The notes under the pieces were generated by a model. It was not told where the DNA came from, did no database searches, and was given only the letters and a program-made list of their open reading frames with translations. From assembly GCA_037045455.1 (NCBI GenBank), contig JBAOIN010000009.1, positions 207,819 through 271,818 on the forward strand: a stretch of 64,000 nucleotides of DNA, in the 5' to 3' direction. This stretch comes from JADKAV01 sp037045455 (lineage in GTDB: Bacteria; Actinomycetota; Actinomycetes; S36-B12; UBA10799). Below are positions 1-8,135 of this stretch, piece by piece (the first letter of the stretch is position 1; each line of letters begins with the position of its first letter). The position numbers and the translations under genes were made by a program.

Positions 1-543
1 GCTGACAAAAGGGTCGCCGGGGATCCAGAACCGCCAGTCCACCTCCCACGCCTTGCTCACCCCGACTCGGGGACCGCGCGCGACCTCGGCGGCGCGGTCC
101 CCAGCGTGCAGCCGCAGTCGACTAGTGCGCAAGTCCGCGCCACCATCGGCCAGGGTGATCCCCAGCGCCTGGCCCAAGCGACCCGGCCCGCGGGCCAGTT
201 CCCGCTGACCTCCCCGCCGCTGTCGTGCCACTTCGATGCCGGACACCACTTCCCCGGCACGCAGTAGGATCCCGCCGCCCACGCCCTCGGGATGGCAGAC
301 GACGTTCACGCAGTAGTGCATCCCGTAGCTCAGATACACATAGGCGTGTCCTGGCGGTCCGAACATCACCGCGTTCTTCACCCCAGGCCCGCGATAGGCG
401 TGACTGGCCGGGTCGCGCTCCCCGGCGTACGCCTCAACCTCCACGATGCGGATGGCCACCTCGCCGTCGGTGATGACAGCGTTCAGCAGCAGCGGAGCAG
501 CTTCCTCGGCCGGACCGGACAGCGCGGCGAACAGATCTGTCAC
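1..543 (-). CDS. mpg: 3-methyladenine DNA glycosylase (AAG/MPG family), 3' end cut by window
   Basis: Base-excision repair enzyme that removes alkylated purines such as 3-methyladenine. The visible 181 codons hold the family hallmarks in order: VEVEAY around residues 34-39, where E37 aligns with the catalytic Glu of the AAG family, ASHA and MFG, then YVYLSYGMHYCVNVV, and near the window edge RFWIPGDPF, the usual C-terminal signature. Only a few residues should be missing beyond position 1. The start is GTG; TACGCT lies 6 nt upstream of it, so the message is probably leaderless. It is divergent from another DNA glycosylase-like gene only 22 bp away. Family assignment is secure; exact substrate range is inferred. 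Confidence 0.93.
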   Translation of the reverse strand, partial: MTDLFAALSGPAEEAAPLLLNAVITDGEVAIRIVEVEAYAGERDPASHAYRGPGVKNAVMFGPPGHAYVYLSYGMHYCVNVVCHPEGVGGGILLRAGEVVSGIEVARQRRGGQRELARGPGRLGQALGITLADGGADLRTSRLRLHAGDRAAEVARGPRVGVSKAWEVDWRFWIPGDPFVS

Positions 544-568
544 TGCGTCAGCGTACGGTGTGCCAATG
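541..568. promoter_or_regulatory. Compact bidirectional leaderless promoter between two DNA repair genes
   Basis: The minus-strand GTG (541-543) has TACGCT at 550-555 (minus strand) and the plus-strand ATG (566-568) has TACGGT at 554-559, each exactly 6 nt from its start codon. The two -10 hexamers overlap by 2 bp, so RNA polymerase could occupy only one direction at a time. Sequence fact plus inference from known actinobacterial leaderless promoters. Confidence 0.6.
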
Positions 569-1588
569 GACGTGCTGGCGATGCGGATGAGCAACCTGCT
601 GCTGTCGCGCCCGGGAGAGTCGCCCGCCCAGGTCGCGGACTGGTTCGGGGCGATGCAGTCCCAGGACGTCGGCAGCGGCAAGTGGAGTCTCGGTGTGCGG
701 CTGGGGCTCACGGAAGCTCAGGTGGACCAGGCGTTCGCCGATGGCGAAGTCCTGCGTACCTGGCCGATGCGCGGCACGATCCACACGATCCACCCGGCCA
801 ATGCCCGCTGGCTGCTCGACCTCACCGGCGTGCGGACGTTCATGGGCGTGGAGAAGCGGTGGGAGTTCCTAGGCCTCGACCGGGAAACCGTTCACAAGGC
901 CGCGGATGTCCTCGAAGCTGCCCTGCAGGATGGGCCACTCACCCGCAGCGAGTGCGTCGAAGCGCTGCACGCAGCCGGCATCCCGGCGGCGGACAACCGC
1001 TGGACCTACCACCTGCTGTGGCACACGGCGCAGTTGGGGATCACCTGCATCGGGCCAGACCAGAAGTTCGTTCTGCTGGACCACTGGGCGCCGGAGCAAC
1101 GCCGGCCCGACGACCCGCTGGCAACGCTGGCCCGGATGTACTTCCAAAGCCACGGCCCTACGACCATCAAGGACTTCCAGGGCTGGACCGGATTGACGAT
1201 GACCGACGCCCGCAAGGGGGTCGCCGCGGCGGACCTCACCAACGAGGGGGAGCTTTACTACGTCCCGTCCGAGATCGCCGAGCTGCCGCCGGCCCTGCTG
1301 TTGCCCGGCTTCGACGAGTACCTGCTCGGTTACAAGGACCGTTCGGCATTCCTGGAGCCCGCGCATTTCGACGCCGTCGTCCCCGGTGGAAATGGGATGT
1401 TCAAGGCCACGGCGGTCCAGAACGGGCGGGTGATCGGCACCTGGCTGCGCAAGGTGCTGGCGAAGAAGGTCGTCATCACGATCACACCGTTCGGCACGGT
1501 GAGTGCCAAGGCGCGCAAGGCGTTCGAGGCTCCGGCAGCGGCTTACGGGCGCTACCTGGGACGCGAGGCGGAGTTGGTCTGGGCTTAG
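566..1588 (+). CDS. Winged-helix DNA-binding protein, AlkZ/YcaQ-like DNA glycosylase family (HTH_42)
   Basis: A 340-residue protein of the HTH_42 superfamily. Members such as AlkZ and YcaQ unhook bulky alkyl adducts and interstrand crosslinks using a QxQ or QxD motif. Here the N-terminal region carries Q31-S-Q33 followed by D34, and GKWSLGVRLG, the position and context expected for the catalytic motif. The family typically runs 340-400 residues, so this is full length. The start ATG at 566 has TACGGT 6 nt upstream. Its divergent partner is an alkylpurine glycosylase, which supports a role in alkylation repair. Enzyme activity in this particular protein is inferred; many family members are only annotated as winged-helix proteins. 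Confidence 0.8.
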   Translation: MDVLAMRMSNLLLSRPGESPAQVADWFGAMQSQDVGSGKWSLGVRLGLTEAQVDQAFADGEVLRTWPMRGTIHTIHPANARWLLDLTGVRTFMGVEKRWEFLGLDRETVHKAADVLEAALQDGPLTRSECVEALHAAGIPAADNRWTYHLLWHTAQLGITCIGPDQKFVLLDHWAPEQRRPDDPLATLARMYFQSHGPTTIKDFQGWTGLTMTDARKGVAAADLTNEGELYYVPSEIAELPPALLLPGFDEYLLGYKDRSAFLEPAHFDAVVPGGNGMFKATAVQNGRVIGTWLRKVLAKKVVITITPFGTVSAKARKAFEAPAAAYGRYLGREAELVWA

Positions 1589-1602
1589 GCCGCGCCTCCC
1601 CG

Positions 1603-2769
1603 ATGAACGAGCTCGCGGCCGCTAGCGTCCGGGGCATGGCCGCGCCGGAGAAGACTCAGCCCCAGAGCCTCGAACCGGGAGCGCTCAGCGGCCCACTGGG
1701 GGCCTGGTTCCGGCGACCCCTCTCGCCGTGGAGCGCCCACGCCTTTACCGTCGCCATCGTGCTCGTGCTGGTCGCCTGGCTCGCGACTCACATGCTCGGC
1801 AAGGTCTGGTATCTGCTGTGGTGGTTCATCATCGCGGCGTTCCTGTACTTCGCGATGGCACCGGCTGTGGACTGGCTGGTCCGCAAGGGACTCAAGCGCG
1901 GCATCGCGACAGCGCTGGTCATGCTCGCGCTGCTGATCAGCATCGGCGTTCTGCTGGTGGCGATGACGCCCCTGATCGTCGGCGAGATCGAGACCGCGAT
2001 CCGCGATGCGCCGGTTCTGTTGAGCAACCTCAAGGACTTCGCCGATCGGTTCGGCATCAACATCGACACGGCCTCCAACAGCCAACAGGTGCAGCAGGCC
2101 CTGTCCGCCCTACAGGGACATCTACCGGACCTCGCCGGCGGAGCAGTGAGCGTGACCAGCGCACTGGTCGGCGGCTTCTTCGAGTTCTTCGTGGTGCTCT
2201 TGTTCACGTTCTTCCTGCTGGCCAACCAGGACAGGTTCCGCCGCTTCGTGCTGTCCTTCCTGACCCCGAGCACCCAGACGGTCGTCGGTCAGGCGTGGGA
2301 CATCGCGGTGTACAAGACCGGCGGTTACCTGTACTCCCGGATCCTCACGTCGATCCTGGCTGGGACGGTGGTCGGGGTGGCGTTGTGGTTCCTCGACTGT
2401 CCGTACGCCCTCGCGCTGGCGATCTGGTACGGGCTGGTCTCACAGTTCTTGCCGATGATCGGGACGTATGTGGCTGCCGCTCTACCGCTGATCATCCTGG
2501 TGACCCGCAACCCGATGGACGCCCTGGTCTTCGTGCTGGTTCTGGCCGCGTGGATTCCGTTCCAGGACTACGTCATCAGCCCGCGGGTGTCCGCCAAGAC
2601 GATGGCCCTCACGCCGGCCAGCGCCTTGATCGCGCTGCTCGCCGGCGGGGCGATGTTCGGAGCGCTCGGTGCATTCCTGGCGCTGCCGGCCGCGGCGGTG
2701 ATCCAGAGCATCATGACGGCGTTCTTCCCGCGGCACGCGGTGGTGGAGAGCGCGGCTACCCGGGGCTGA
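1603..2769 (+). CDS. AI-2E family transporter (multi-pass membrane protein)
   Basis: About 388 residues with roughly seven to eight hydrophobic segments and the C-terminal block typical of PF01594 (IWYGLVSQFLPMIGTYVAAALPLI, then IPFQDYVISPRVSAKTMALTPASALIALLAGGAMFGALGAFLALPAAAVI in shortened form: FLPMIG, DYVISPRV, GALGAFLALP). The family includes TqsA/YdiK-type exporters and some Na+/H+ antiporters; substrate here is unknown. Two in-frame ATGs (1603 and 1636) precede the first membrane helix; the first lies 14 nt after the upstream glycosylase stop, so either is possible. The 3' end overlaps the convergent methyltransferase gene by 14 bp. Confidence 0.85.
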   Translation: MNELAAASVRGMAAPEKTQPQSLEPGALSGPLGAWFRRPLSPWSAHAFTVAIVLVLVAWLATHMLGKVWYLLWWFIIAAFLYFAMAPAVDWLVRKGLKRGIATALVMLALLISIGVLLVAMTPLIVGEIETAIRDAPVLLSNLKDFADRFGINIDTASNSQQVQQALSALQGHLPDLAGGAVSVTSALVGGFFEFFVVLLFTFFLLANQDRFRRFVLSFLTPSTQTVVGQAWDIAVYKTGGYLYSRILTSILAGTVVGVALWFLDCPYALALAIWYGLVSQFLPMIGTYVAAALPLIILVTRNPMDALVFVLVLAAWIPFQDYVISPRVSAKTMALTPASALIALLAGGAMFGALGAFLALPAAAVIQSIMTAFFPRHAVVESAATRG

Positions 2770-3337
2770 CCGGCCGTTGTGCCAGGACGACCGTGTCCAG
2801 CGCCCCGTCCCGGTCCAGCACCTCGGCGAAATGCACCTCCAGCCCGTCTAGCGCCGAGACCGTCTGCTCGACGGTGTAACAGACCGCCGGGTCCTGCGGC
2901 CCGCCTTGGCCCAGTTCGACGTTGGTCTTGTCGTGGGCCACCACGAAGACGGCCCCGCCGACGTTCAACCACCGGGCGACCCGGCGCAGCAGACGGCGCT
3001 GCTGGTCATCGGGGATCTGCAGGTAGGACAGCAGCACTAGGTCGACCGGGCCGGTGGGCTCGAACGAGTCGACGTCGTCGACAACAGTTGCCAGTTCCAC
3101 CTCGGCTTCCCGCGCCATGGCCCGCGCCTTCGCCAGCCCTACAGCGGAGAAATCGACCGCGGTGACCTCCCAGCCTTGCTGAGCCAGCCAGACTGCGTTC
3201 CGGCCCTCCCCGGCCCCGAGGTCGATCGCTACCCCGGGCGTGCGTCCAGCGAGGTATTGCGCGACGAACACATTGGGCTCGGCGCTCCACACCCGTTCTT
3301 CGTCGCTGTACCGCTGGTCCCATCCGCTGGCATCCAC
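2756..3337 (-). CDS. Class I SAM-dependent methyltransferase
   Basis: A 193-residue soluble protein with the Rossmann-type SAM site AIDLGAGEGRNA at residues 37-48, followed by the acidic strand-2 motif VTAVDFS and the post-motif LVLLSYLQIP. It resembles the methyltransferase domain 25/TehB-like group (short, N-terminal W-x-x-RY). GTG at 3337 is chosen because it is the first start before the WDQRY segment and leaves a 30-bp gap to the divergent pgm gene. Substrate is unknown. Confidence 0.8.
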   Translation of the reverse strand: MDASGWDQRYSDEERVWSAEPNVFVAQYLAGRTPGVAIDLGAGEGRNAVWLAQQGWEVTAVDFSAVGLAKARAMAREAEVELATVVDDVDSFEPTGPVDLVLLSYLQIPDDQQRRLLRRVARWLNVGGAVFVVAHDKTNVELGQGGPQDPAVCYTVEQTVSALDGLEVHFAEVLDRDGALDTVVLAQRPVSPG

Positions 3338-3355
3338 GATCCCATTGAACCGGAC

Positions 3356-3361
3356 TAGCCT
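3356..3361 (+). promoter_or_regulatory. -10 hexamer of pgm (leaderless)
   Basis: TAGCCT followed by exactly 6 nt (GAACTC) and the ATG at 3368. It matches the TANNNT-N6-start pattern repeated across the window and falls in the 30-bp gap to the divergent methyltransferase. Confidence 0.5.
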
Positions 3362-3367
3362 GAACTC

Positions 3368-4988
3368 ATGGACCCCCGCGCAGGAACTCCCGCACAGCCC
3401 GAGGATCTCGTCGATGTCGCGAGGCTGATCACCGCGTACTACACCGACGTGCCCGACCCCGACGACCCCGCACAGCAGGTCAGTTTCGGCACCTCCGGGC
3501 ATCGCGGCAGCAGCTTCAAGACGTCGTTCAACGACGCCCACATCGCCGCCACCACACAGGCGATCGTGGAGTACCGCGGCAGGCCAGGGAATCGACGGGC
3601 CGATGCTGATCGGCCGGGACACCCACGGCTTGAGCGAACCCGCTTACGCGACCGCGTTGGAAGTGCTGGTCGCCAACGACGTGACTGTGCTGGTAGACAA
3701 CGCCGACGGCTTCGTCCCGACGCCGGCCATCAGCCACGCGATTCTGACGCTCAACGCCCAGGGCCGCAACGCCGACGGCATCGTGGTCACCCCCTCGCAC
3801 AACCCGCCCACCGACGGGGGTTTCAAGTACAACCCGCCCGACGGCGGCCCGGCGGACACCGCCATCACGAAGTGGATCCAGGACCGGGCCAACGAGTTGC
3901 TCCGGCAGGGTCTGGACGGCGTGCGCAGGATTCCGCTGGCGTGGGCAAAGGACAAGGTGCAGACGTTCGACTTCATCGCCGACTACGTTGACGACCTGCC
4001 GTCCATCCTGGACATCGACGCCGTACGCGCGGCCGGAGTGCGGATCGGCGCCGACCCGCTGGGCGGGGCCAGCGTTGCCTACTGGGGCGCGATCGCCGAG
4101 CGCCTCGGGCTGGACCTGACCGTCGTGAACCCGCGCACCGACGCCCAGTTCGGGTTCATGACGCTGGACTGGGACGGCAAGATCCGCATGGACTGCTCGT
4201 CGCCGTCGGCCATGGCCTCGCTGGTCGCCGCGAAGGACCAGTACGACATCGCCACCGGCAACGACGCGGACTCCGACCGCCACGGCATCGTCACTCCGGA
4301 CGCAGGTCTGATGAACCCCAACCACTACCTGTCGGTGGCCATCGACTACCTGGTCACCCATCGGGATTGGGACCCGGCGAGCAAGGTGGGCAAGACCCTC
4401 GTGAGCTCCTCGATGATCGACAAGGTGGTCGCCTCCCACGACCGGCAGGTGCTCGAAGTGCCCGTCGGCTTCAAGTGGTTCGTGCCCGGGCTGCGTTCGG
4501 GGGAGGTCGTCTTCGGCGGCGAGGAGTCCGCCGGCGCATCCTTCCTGCGCAAGGACGGCACGACGTGGACGACCGACAAGGACGGCATCCTGCTGGCGTT
4601 GCTGGCAAGCGAGATCCTGGCCGTCACGCAGCAGACCCCCAGCCAGCTGTACGCCGGGCTCACCGAGCAGTTCGGGCGTTCCTGGTACGCCCGGATCGAC
4701 GCGCCCGCGACCCGCGAGCAGAAGGCGAAGCTGGCGGCCTTGAGCGCGGATCAAGTGACCGCGACCGAGCTGGCCGGCGCGCCGATCAGCCGAGTGCTCA
4801 CGGAAGCACCGGGCAACGCGGCGGCGATCGGCGGCCTGAAGGTCGAGACTGAGCAGGCCTGGTTCGCGGCCAGGCCGTCGGGCACCGAGGACGTGTACAA
4901 GATCTACGCGGAGAGCTGGGTCGGCGAGGATCACCTGGCGCAGGTGCAGCAGGCGGCGCGCGATCTGGTGACGGAGACGCTGGGTTGA
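3368..4988 (+). CDS. pgm: Phosphoglucomutase (alpha-D-glucose phosphate-specific), with one frameshift
   Basis: Interconverts glucose 1-phosphate and glucose 6-phosphate. The N-terminus (RAGTPAQPEDLVDVARL, FGTSGHRGS) and the body (catalytic phosphoserine loop TPSHNPP, metal loop NDADSDRHG, sugar loop GGEESAGASF, phosphate loop RPSGTEDVYKIY) match the E. coli-type enzyme along its whole length, about 539 residues against 546. Reading switches frame at about 3584: the upstream part ends EYRGR, and after removal of one base in AGGCCAGG it continues QGIDGPMLIGRDTHGLSEPA. Everything else is intact, so a sequencing insertion is more likely than a pseudogene. An overlapping SDR gene follows at the stop codon. 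Confidence 0.93.
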
Positions 4989-5581
4989 GCGCGATCGTCC
5001 TCGGTGTCGGACCGGGACTGGGTTCGGCACTCGTCGAGGCCTACGCCAGCACTGGCAGGCCCGTTGCGGCTGTCTCCCGCTCCGGGTTCGAGACTGCGGG
5101 AGCCACTTCCTTCCAAGCCGACCTCGGCGATCCTGCCGCCGTCGGAACCGTGCTGACGCGCGCCGTTGACCGACTCGGCCCGCCGGACGTCGTGCACTAC
5201 AACGCATCCGTGTTGGTCCCCGGAACCCCCAGCCAGGTCTCGCTGGCCGACGTGGAGCAGGCCTGGCGGGTCGGTTGCCTGGGCGCTTGGGCAGCGCTGC
5301 AGGCAGCAGTCCCCCTGATGGAATCCGGCTCGGCGTTCTTCGTCACCGGCGGCGGCCTGGCGCTGGACCCGTGGCCGGGGGCGGCGAGCCTGGCCTCGGC
5401 GAAGGCGGCGCTGCGCAACTTCGTGCAGGCCGCGGCGAAGGAGTTGACCGACCTGCGGGTGGCCATGGTCACCGTGACCGGGGTCATCGACAAGGACGTC
5501 TCGGCCGACGAGATCGCCCGCACGTTCCTGGCGCTGCTCGAGGAAGAGCACCCGGCCGTGGAGACCGTGCTACCGCGCTGA
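4985..5581 (+). CDS. SDR-family (Rossmann) protein lacking the usual catalytic residues
   Basis: A 198-residue short-chain dehydrogenase/reductase-like protein. The N-terminal dinucleotide-binding loop GVGPGLGSALV is present, but the family's active site is not: the segment that should read YxxxK is LASAK (Tyr replaced by Leu, Lys kept), the catalytic Ser position lies in VTGGGLAL, and NNAG is replaced by YNAS. Translation starts at TTG, overlapping the pgm stop as TTGA, which implies translational coupling to pgm. It may bind a nucleotide without standard SDR catalysis, or use another mechanism. Substrate is unknown. Confidence 0.75.
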   Translation: MSAIVLGVGPGLGSALVEAYASTGRPVAAVSRSGFETAGATSFQADLGDPAAVGTVLTRAVDRLGPPDVVHYNASVLVPGTPSQVSLADVEQAWRVGCLGAWAALQAAVPLMESGSAFFVTGGGLALDPWPGAASLASAKAALRNFVQAAAKELTDLRVAMVTVTGVIDKDVSADEIARTFLALLEEEHPAVETVLPR

Positions 5582-5597
5582 GCGTTACGGTGGGCGC

Positions 5598-5960
5598 ATG
5601 CGCATGCTGGTCATGCTCGCGGTGCTGGCCGGGGCCGTCTACGTGGCGATGCGGTTGGTCAATGGCGTGCGCCAGACGCCGGCCGTGGGGTCCGGTGAAA
5701 TGCAAGAGCCCGCCGCAATCGCCACCGGCCCGGATCGTGGCTTTGGCACCCTGCGCTTGACTCCGAGCCAGCTGGTGTTCCTCGGCAACTCGGGGCGGGT
5801 GCTGACGCTTGAGCGGCTGGACATCACGGGGGTTACCTGCACCACCGCCCTGCCCGATCACGACTCGGTCAAGCCGGTTCTGGCGGTTGCCACCCGCGAC
5901 GGGGTGCATTACTTCGCCGTCGACCGGCCGCAGGAGTGGGAACGGCGGCTGCTGGCCTAA
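5598..5960 (+). CDS. Hypothetical membrane-anchored protein
   Basis: A 120-residue protein with one N-terminal membrane helix (about residues 3-20) and a soluble tail of roughly 85 residues rich in beta-type segments (GTLRLTPSQLVFL, GRVLTLERLDITGV, VLAVATRDGVHYFAV), which reads like a small PH-like or GRAM-like fold. No named family recognised. TACGGT lies 6 nt before the ATG, so a leaderless transcript is likely. The 3' end overlaps the convergent acetyltransferase by 4 bp. Confidence 0.7.
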   Translation: MRMLVMLAVLAGAVYVAMRLVNGVRQTPAVGSGEMQEPAAIATGPDRGFGTLRLTPSQLVFLGNSGRVLTLERLDITGVTCTTALPDHDSVKPVLAVATRDGVHYFAVDRPQEWERRLLA

Positions 5961-6448
5961 AGGAACAGCACCATCCGTGTATTGCCCAGGGTGTTCGGCC
6001 GCACCCGCTCGAGGTCAAGGAACTCCGCAACACCCTCGTCCGGAGAGCGCAGCAACTCCTCGTAGACCCGGGCCTCGACGCCACGCTCGTCGAACTGCTG
6101 GAACCCGTGCTTGGCGAAGAACTCCGTCTCGAACGTCAGGCAGAAGACCCGGGTCACGCCGAGATCCCGAGCGCGCCCGATGAGGGCTTCGAGGATCTGC
6201 GAACCAATTCCGTTGCCGGTCATTTGCGGCATCACCGCCACGGTGCGCACCTCGGCGAGGTCCTCCCACATGACGTGCAGGGCACCGCAGCCCACCACTT
6301 CCCGATTCTGCTCAGCGACGAAGAAGTCGGTCACGTCCTCGTAGAGCGTGACCGTCGCCTTCGACAGCAGACGCCGGTCCGGAGCATATTCGTCGATCAG
6401 CGCGCGGATGGTGCGCACATCCTGGGTCCGGGCGGGGCGTACGGGCAT
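5957..6448 (-). CDS. argA: Amino-acid N-acetyltransferase, ArgA-like GNAT
   Basis: A 163-residue single-domain GNAT protein of the short actinobacterial N-acetylglutamate synthase type (compare mycobacterial Rv2747), which makes N-acetylglutamate from acetyl-CoA and glutamate as the first step of arginine synthesis. Visible motifs: N-terminal IRALIDEYAP, the core strand EVRTVAVMPQMTGNGIG (acetyl-CoA pyrophosphate loop) and the conserved FFAKHGF near residue 120. It lacks the amino-acid-kinase domain found in long ArgA enzymes. Downstream of a large hairpin that separates it from coaX, so it probably has its own promoter. Confidence 0.82.
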   Translation of the reverse strand: MPVRPARTQDVRTIRALIDEYAPDRRLLSKATVTLYEDVTDFFVAEQNREVVGCGALHVMWEDLAEVRTVAVMPQMTGNGIGSQILEALIGRARDLGVTRVFCLTFETEFFAKHGFQQFDERGVEARVYEELLRSPDEGVAEFLDLERVRPNTLGNTRMVLFL

Positions 6449-6464
6449 GTACTCAAGTCTGGCG

Positions 6465-6553
6465 TGTCCGTATTTGCAACACGTTCCCGGGTCAAACCCA
6501 AATTTTGCCCATTTTCAGGGCCTTCTGGCCGGAACGTGTTGCAAATCCGGACA
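6465..6553. repeat. Very long inverted repeat directly after coaX (element C)
   Basis: Two 23-nt arms (6465-6487 and 6531-6553) are complementary at 22 of 23 positions; the core is TTTGCAACACGTTCC against GGAACGTGTTGCAAA, with a 43-nt loop. The right arm ends at the base before the coaX stop codon (minus strand), so it acts at the 3' end of the cofactor operon. Terminator or mRNA 3'-end stabiliser is the simplest reading; no U-tract is visible. Confidence 0.8.
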
Positions 6554-7307
6554 TCACACGTTCTTCTCGAACACCAATCGCAGCCCGATGAGAGTCAGAT
6601 GCGGCTCGTGCGCGGTGACGGTGCGCGATTCCGGGAGCACGACCTCTGCCAGACCCCCGGTTGCGATGACCGCCTCCAGCGGCAACTCCTCGTCGATGCG
6701 GTCCACGAGCCCGTCGACCTGGCCGGCGAAACCGTAGAGCGCGCCGGACTGCAGGGCCTCGACCGTGTTCTTTCCGATCACCGATCGCGGCGCGACCAGT
6801 TCGACCTTGCGCAGGGCCGCAGCCCGGGCCGCGAGCGCGTCCAGCGAGATCTCGATCCCCGGCGCCAAGGCACCGCCCAGGAACTCGCCTTTGGCGCTGA
6901 CCACGTCCAGGTTCGTGGACGTCCCGAAGTCCACGACCACGCACGGGCCGCCGTAGAGCGTGTGCGCGGCCAGCGTGTTGACGATCCGGTCCGCGCCGAC
7001 CTCCTTCGGATTGTCGGTCAGGATCGGCACGCCGGTCTTCGTGCCCGGCTCGACGATCACGCACGCAGTGTCCGGGTAGTACTCGTCGATCATGCGCCGG
7101 ATCTCGCGCAGCACTGCCGGCACAGTGGAGCACAAGGCGATCCCATCGACCTCCGGCTGCCCGCGCAGCAACGCCCGGTACATCACGAACATCTCGTCGG
7201 CCGTGGCCCGCGGGTCGGTCTTCACCCGGAACGAGCGGTGCAGGTCAGGCGCCGTCGAACAGGCCGAGCACCGTGTTCGTGTTGCCGATGTCAATCGTCA
7301 GCAGCAT
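6554..7307 (-). CDS. coaX: Type III pantothenate kinase, with one frameshift
   Basis: Phosphorylates pantothenate, the first step of CoA synthesis; K+-dependent and not feedback-inhibited in this class. The N-terminus reads MLLTIDIGNTNTVLGLFDGA (ATP-binding DIGNTN), then a stop appears unless one base is removed near 7246-7251, after which LHRSFRVKTDPRATADE continues. Later motifs are normal: DFGTSTNLDVV (catalytic Asp), GGALAPGIEISLDAL, and ATGGLAEVV. About 250 residues, the family norm. ATG at 7307 overlaps the 3' end of nadC by 17 bp. The frameshift is probably a sequence error, since the rest is conserved. Confidence 0.92.
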
Positions 7308-8135
7308 CGTCGATCTCCTGTAAGTCCGCCCCAATGTCCATCACCTTCACCGAGTGCGTGAGCGCGCCGACGGCCACGTAGTCCACGCCGGTGGTCGCGA
7401 CGTCCGCAGCGTTCTCGAGTGTCAGCCCACCGGAAGCCTCCAACTTCGCCCGACCGCGGGTGAGCGCCACAGCCTCCCGCATCTGGTCGGGCGTGAAGTT
7501 GTCCAGCAGCACCAGATCGGCCCCCGCATCCAGCACGTCGGACAACTGCTCGAGCGAATCCACCTCGATCTCCAGCGGTATGCCAGGGAACCGCTCACGC
7601 ACGGCGTTGAAGGCCTGCGTGACTCCACCAGCGGCCGACCACGTGGTTGTCCTTGATCAGAGCCGCGTCGGACAGCGACATGCGGTGGTTCACGCCACCG
7701 CCGCAGCGCACCGCGTACTTCTGCAGCCCCCGCAGACCAGGCAGGGTCTTGCGGGTGTCGCGCACCTTGGGCCCGTCCGGGCCGAGCAGCGTCCACCCAC
7801 GCTGCAGTGGCGGTGGCGATCCCGGACAGATGCGTCAGCAGGTTGAGCGCCGTGCGTTCGGCAGTGAGCAGGTCGCGCGTGGGGCCGACCGCCGACAGCA
7901 GCACCTGACCGGTAGTGACCCGATCACCGTCGGAGGCCAGAATCTGCACGTCGATCTGCCCGACGATTTCGAAAACCCGAGCCGCCACGTCGAGCCCCGC
8001 AACCACTCCGTCCTGCCGAGCGACGAGATCGAGCTGCGACCGGTGGCCGGCCGGGATCGTGGCCTCGGAGGTGACGTCGGGGCCATCGGCCAGATCCTCG
8101 GCAAGCGCAGCGCGGATCACCTCGTCGACATTCAC
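7291..8135 (-). CDS. nadC: Nicotinate-nucleotide pyrophosphorylase (carboxylating), with two frameshifts
   Basis: Converts quinolinate and PRPP to nicotinate mononucleotide, CO2 and PPi. The product in corrected frame starts VNVDEVIRAALAEDLADGPDVTSEATIPAG, contains ERTALNLLTHLSGIATATA, the active-site stretch VRDTRKTLPGLR...KYAVRCGGGVNHRMSL, ALIKDNHV, and ends with EVDSLEQL, LLDNFTPDQMREAV and VDYVAVGALTHS. The frame is lost twice: near 7784-7792 (after WVDA) and near 7632-7637 (after IKDNHVV); each is fixed by deleting one base. GTG at 8135 overlaps the nadB stop as GTGA. It is the third gene of the NAD/CoA operon. Confidence 0.92.

Noticed and set aside
3578..3590. Programmed frameshift in pgm and the other eight genes
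   Set aside because: The sites share no slippery heptamer or downstream structure and occur in unrelated families that are not known to use frameshifting; sequence error fits better.
3528..5207. 559-codon open frame on the minus strand
   Set aside because: Shadow of pgm, whose protein sequence is conserved end to end on the other strand.
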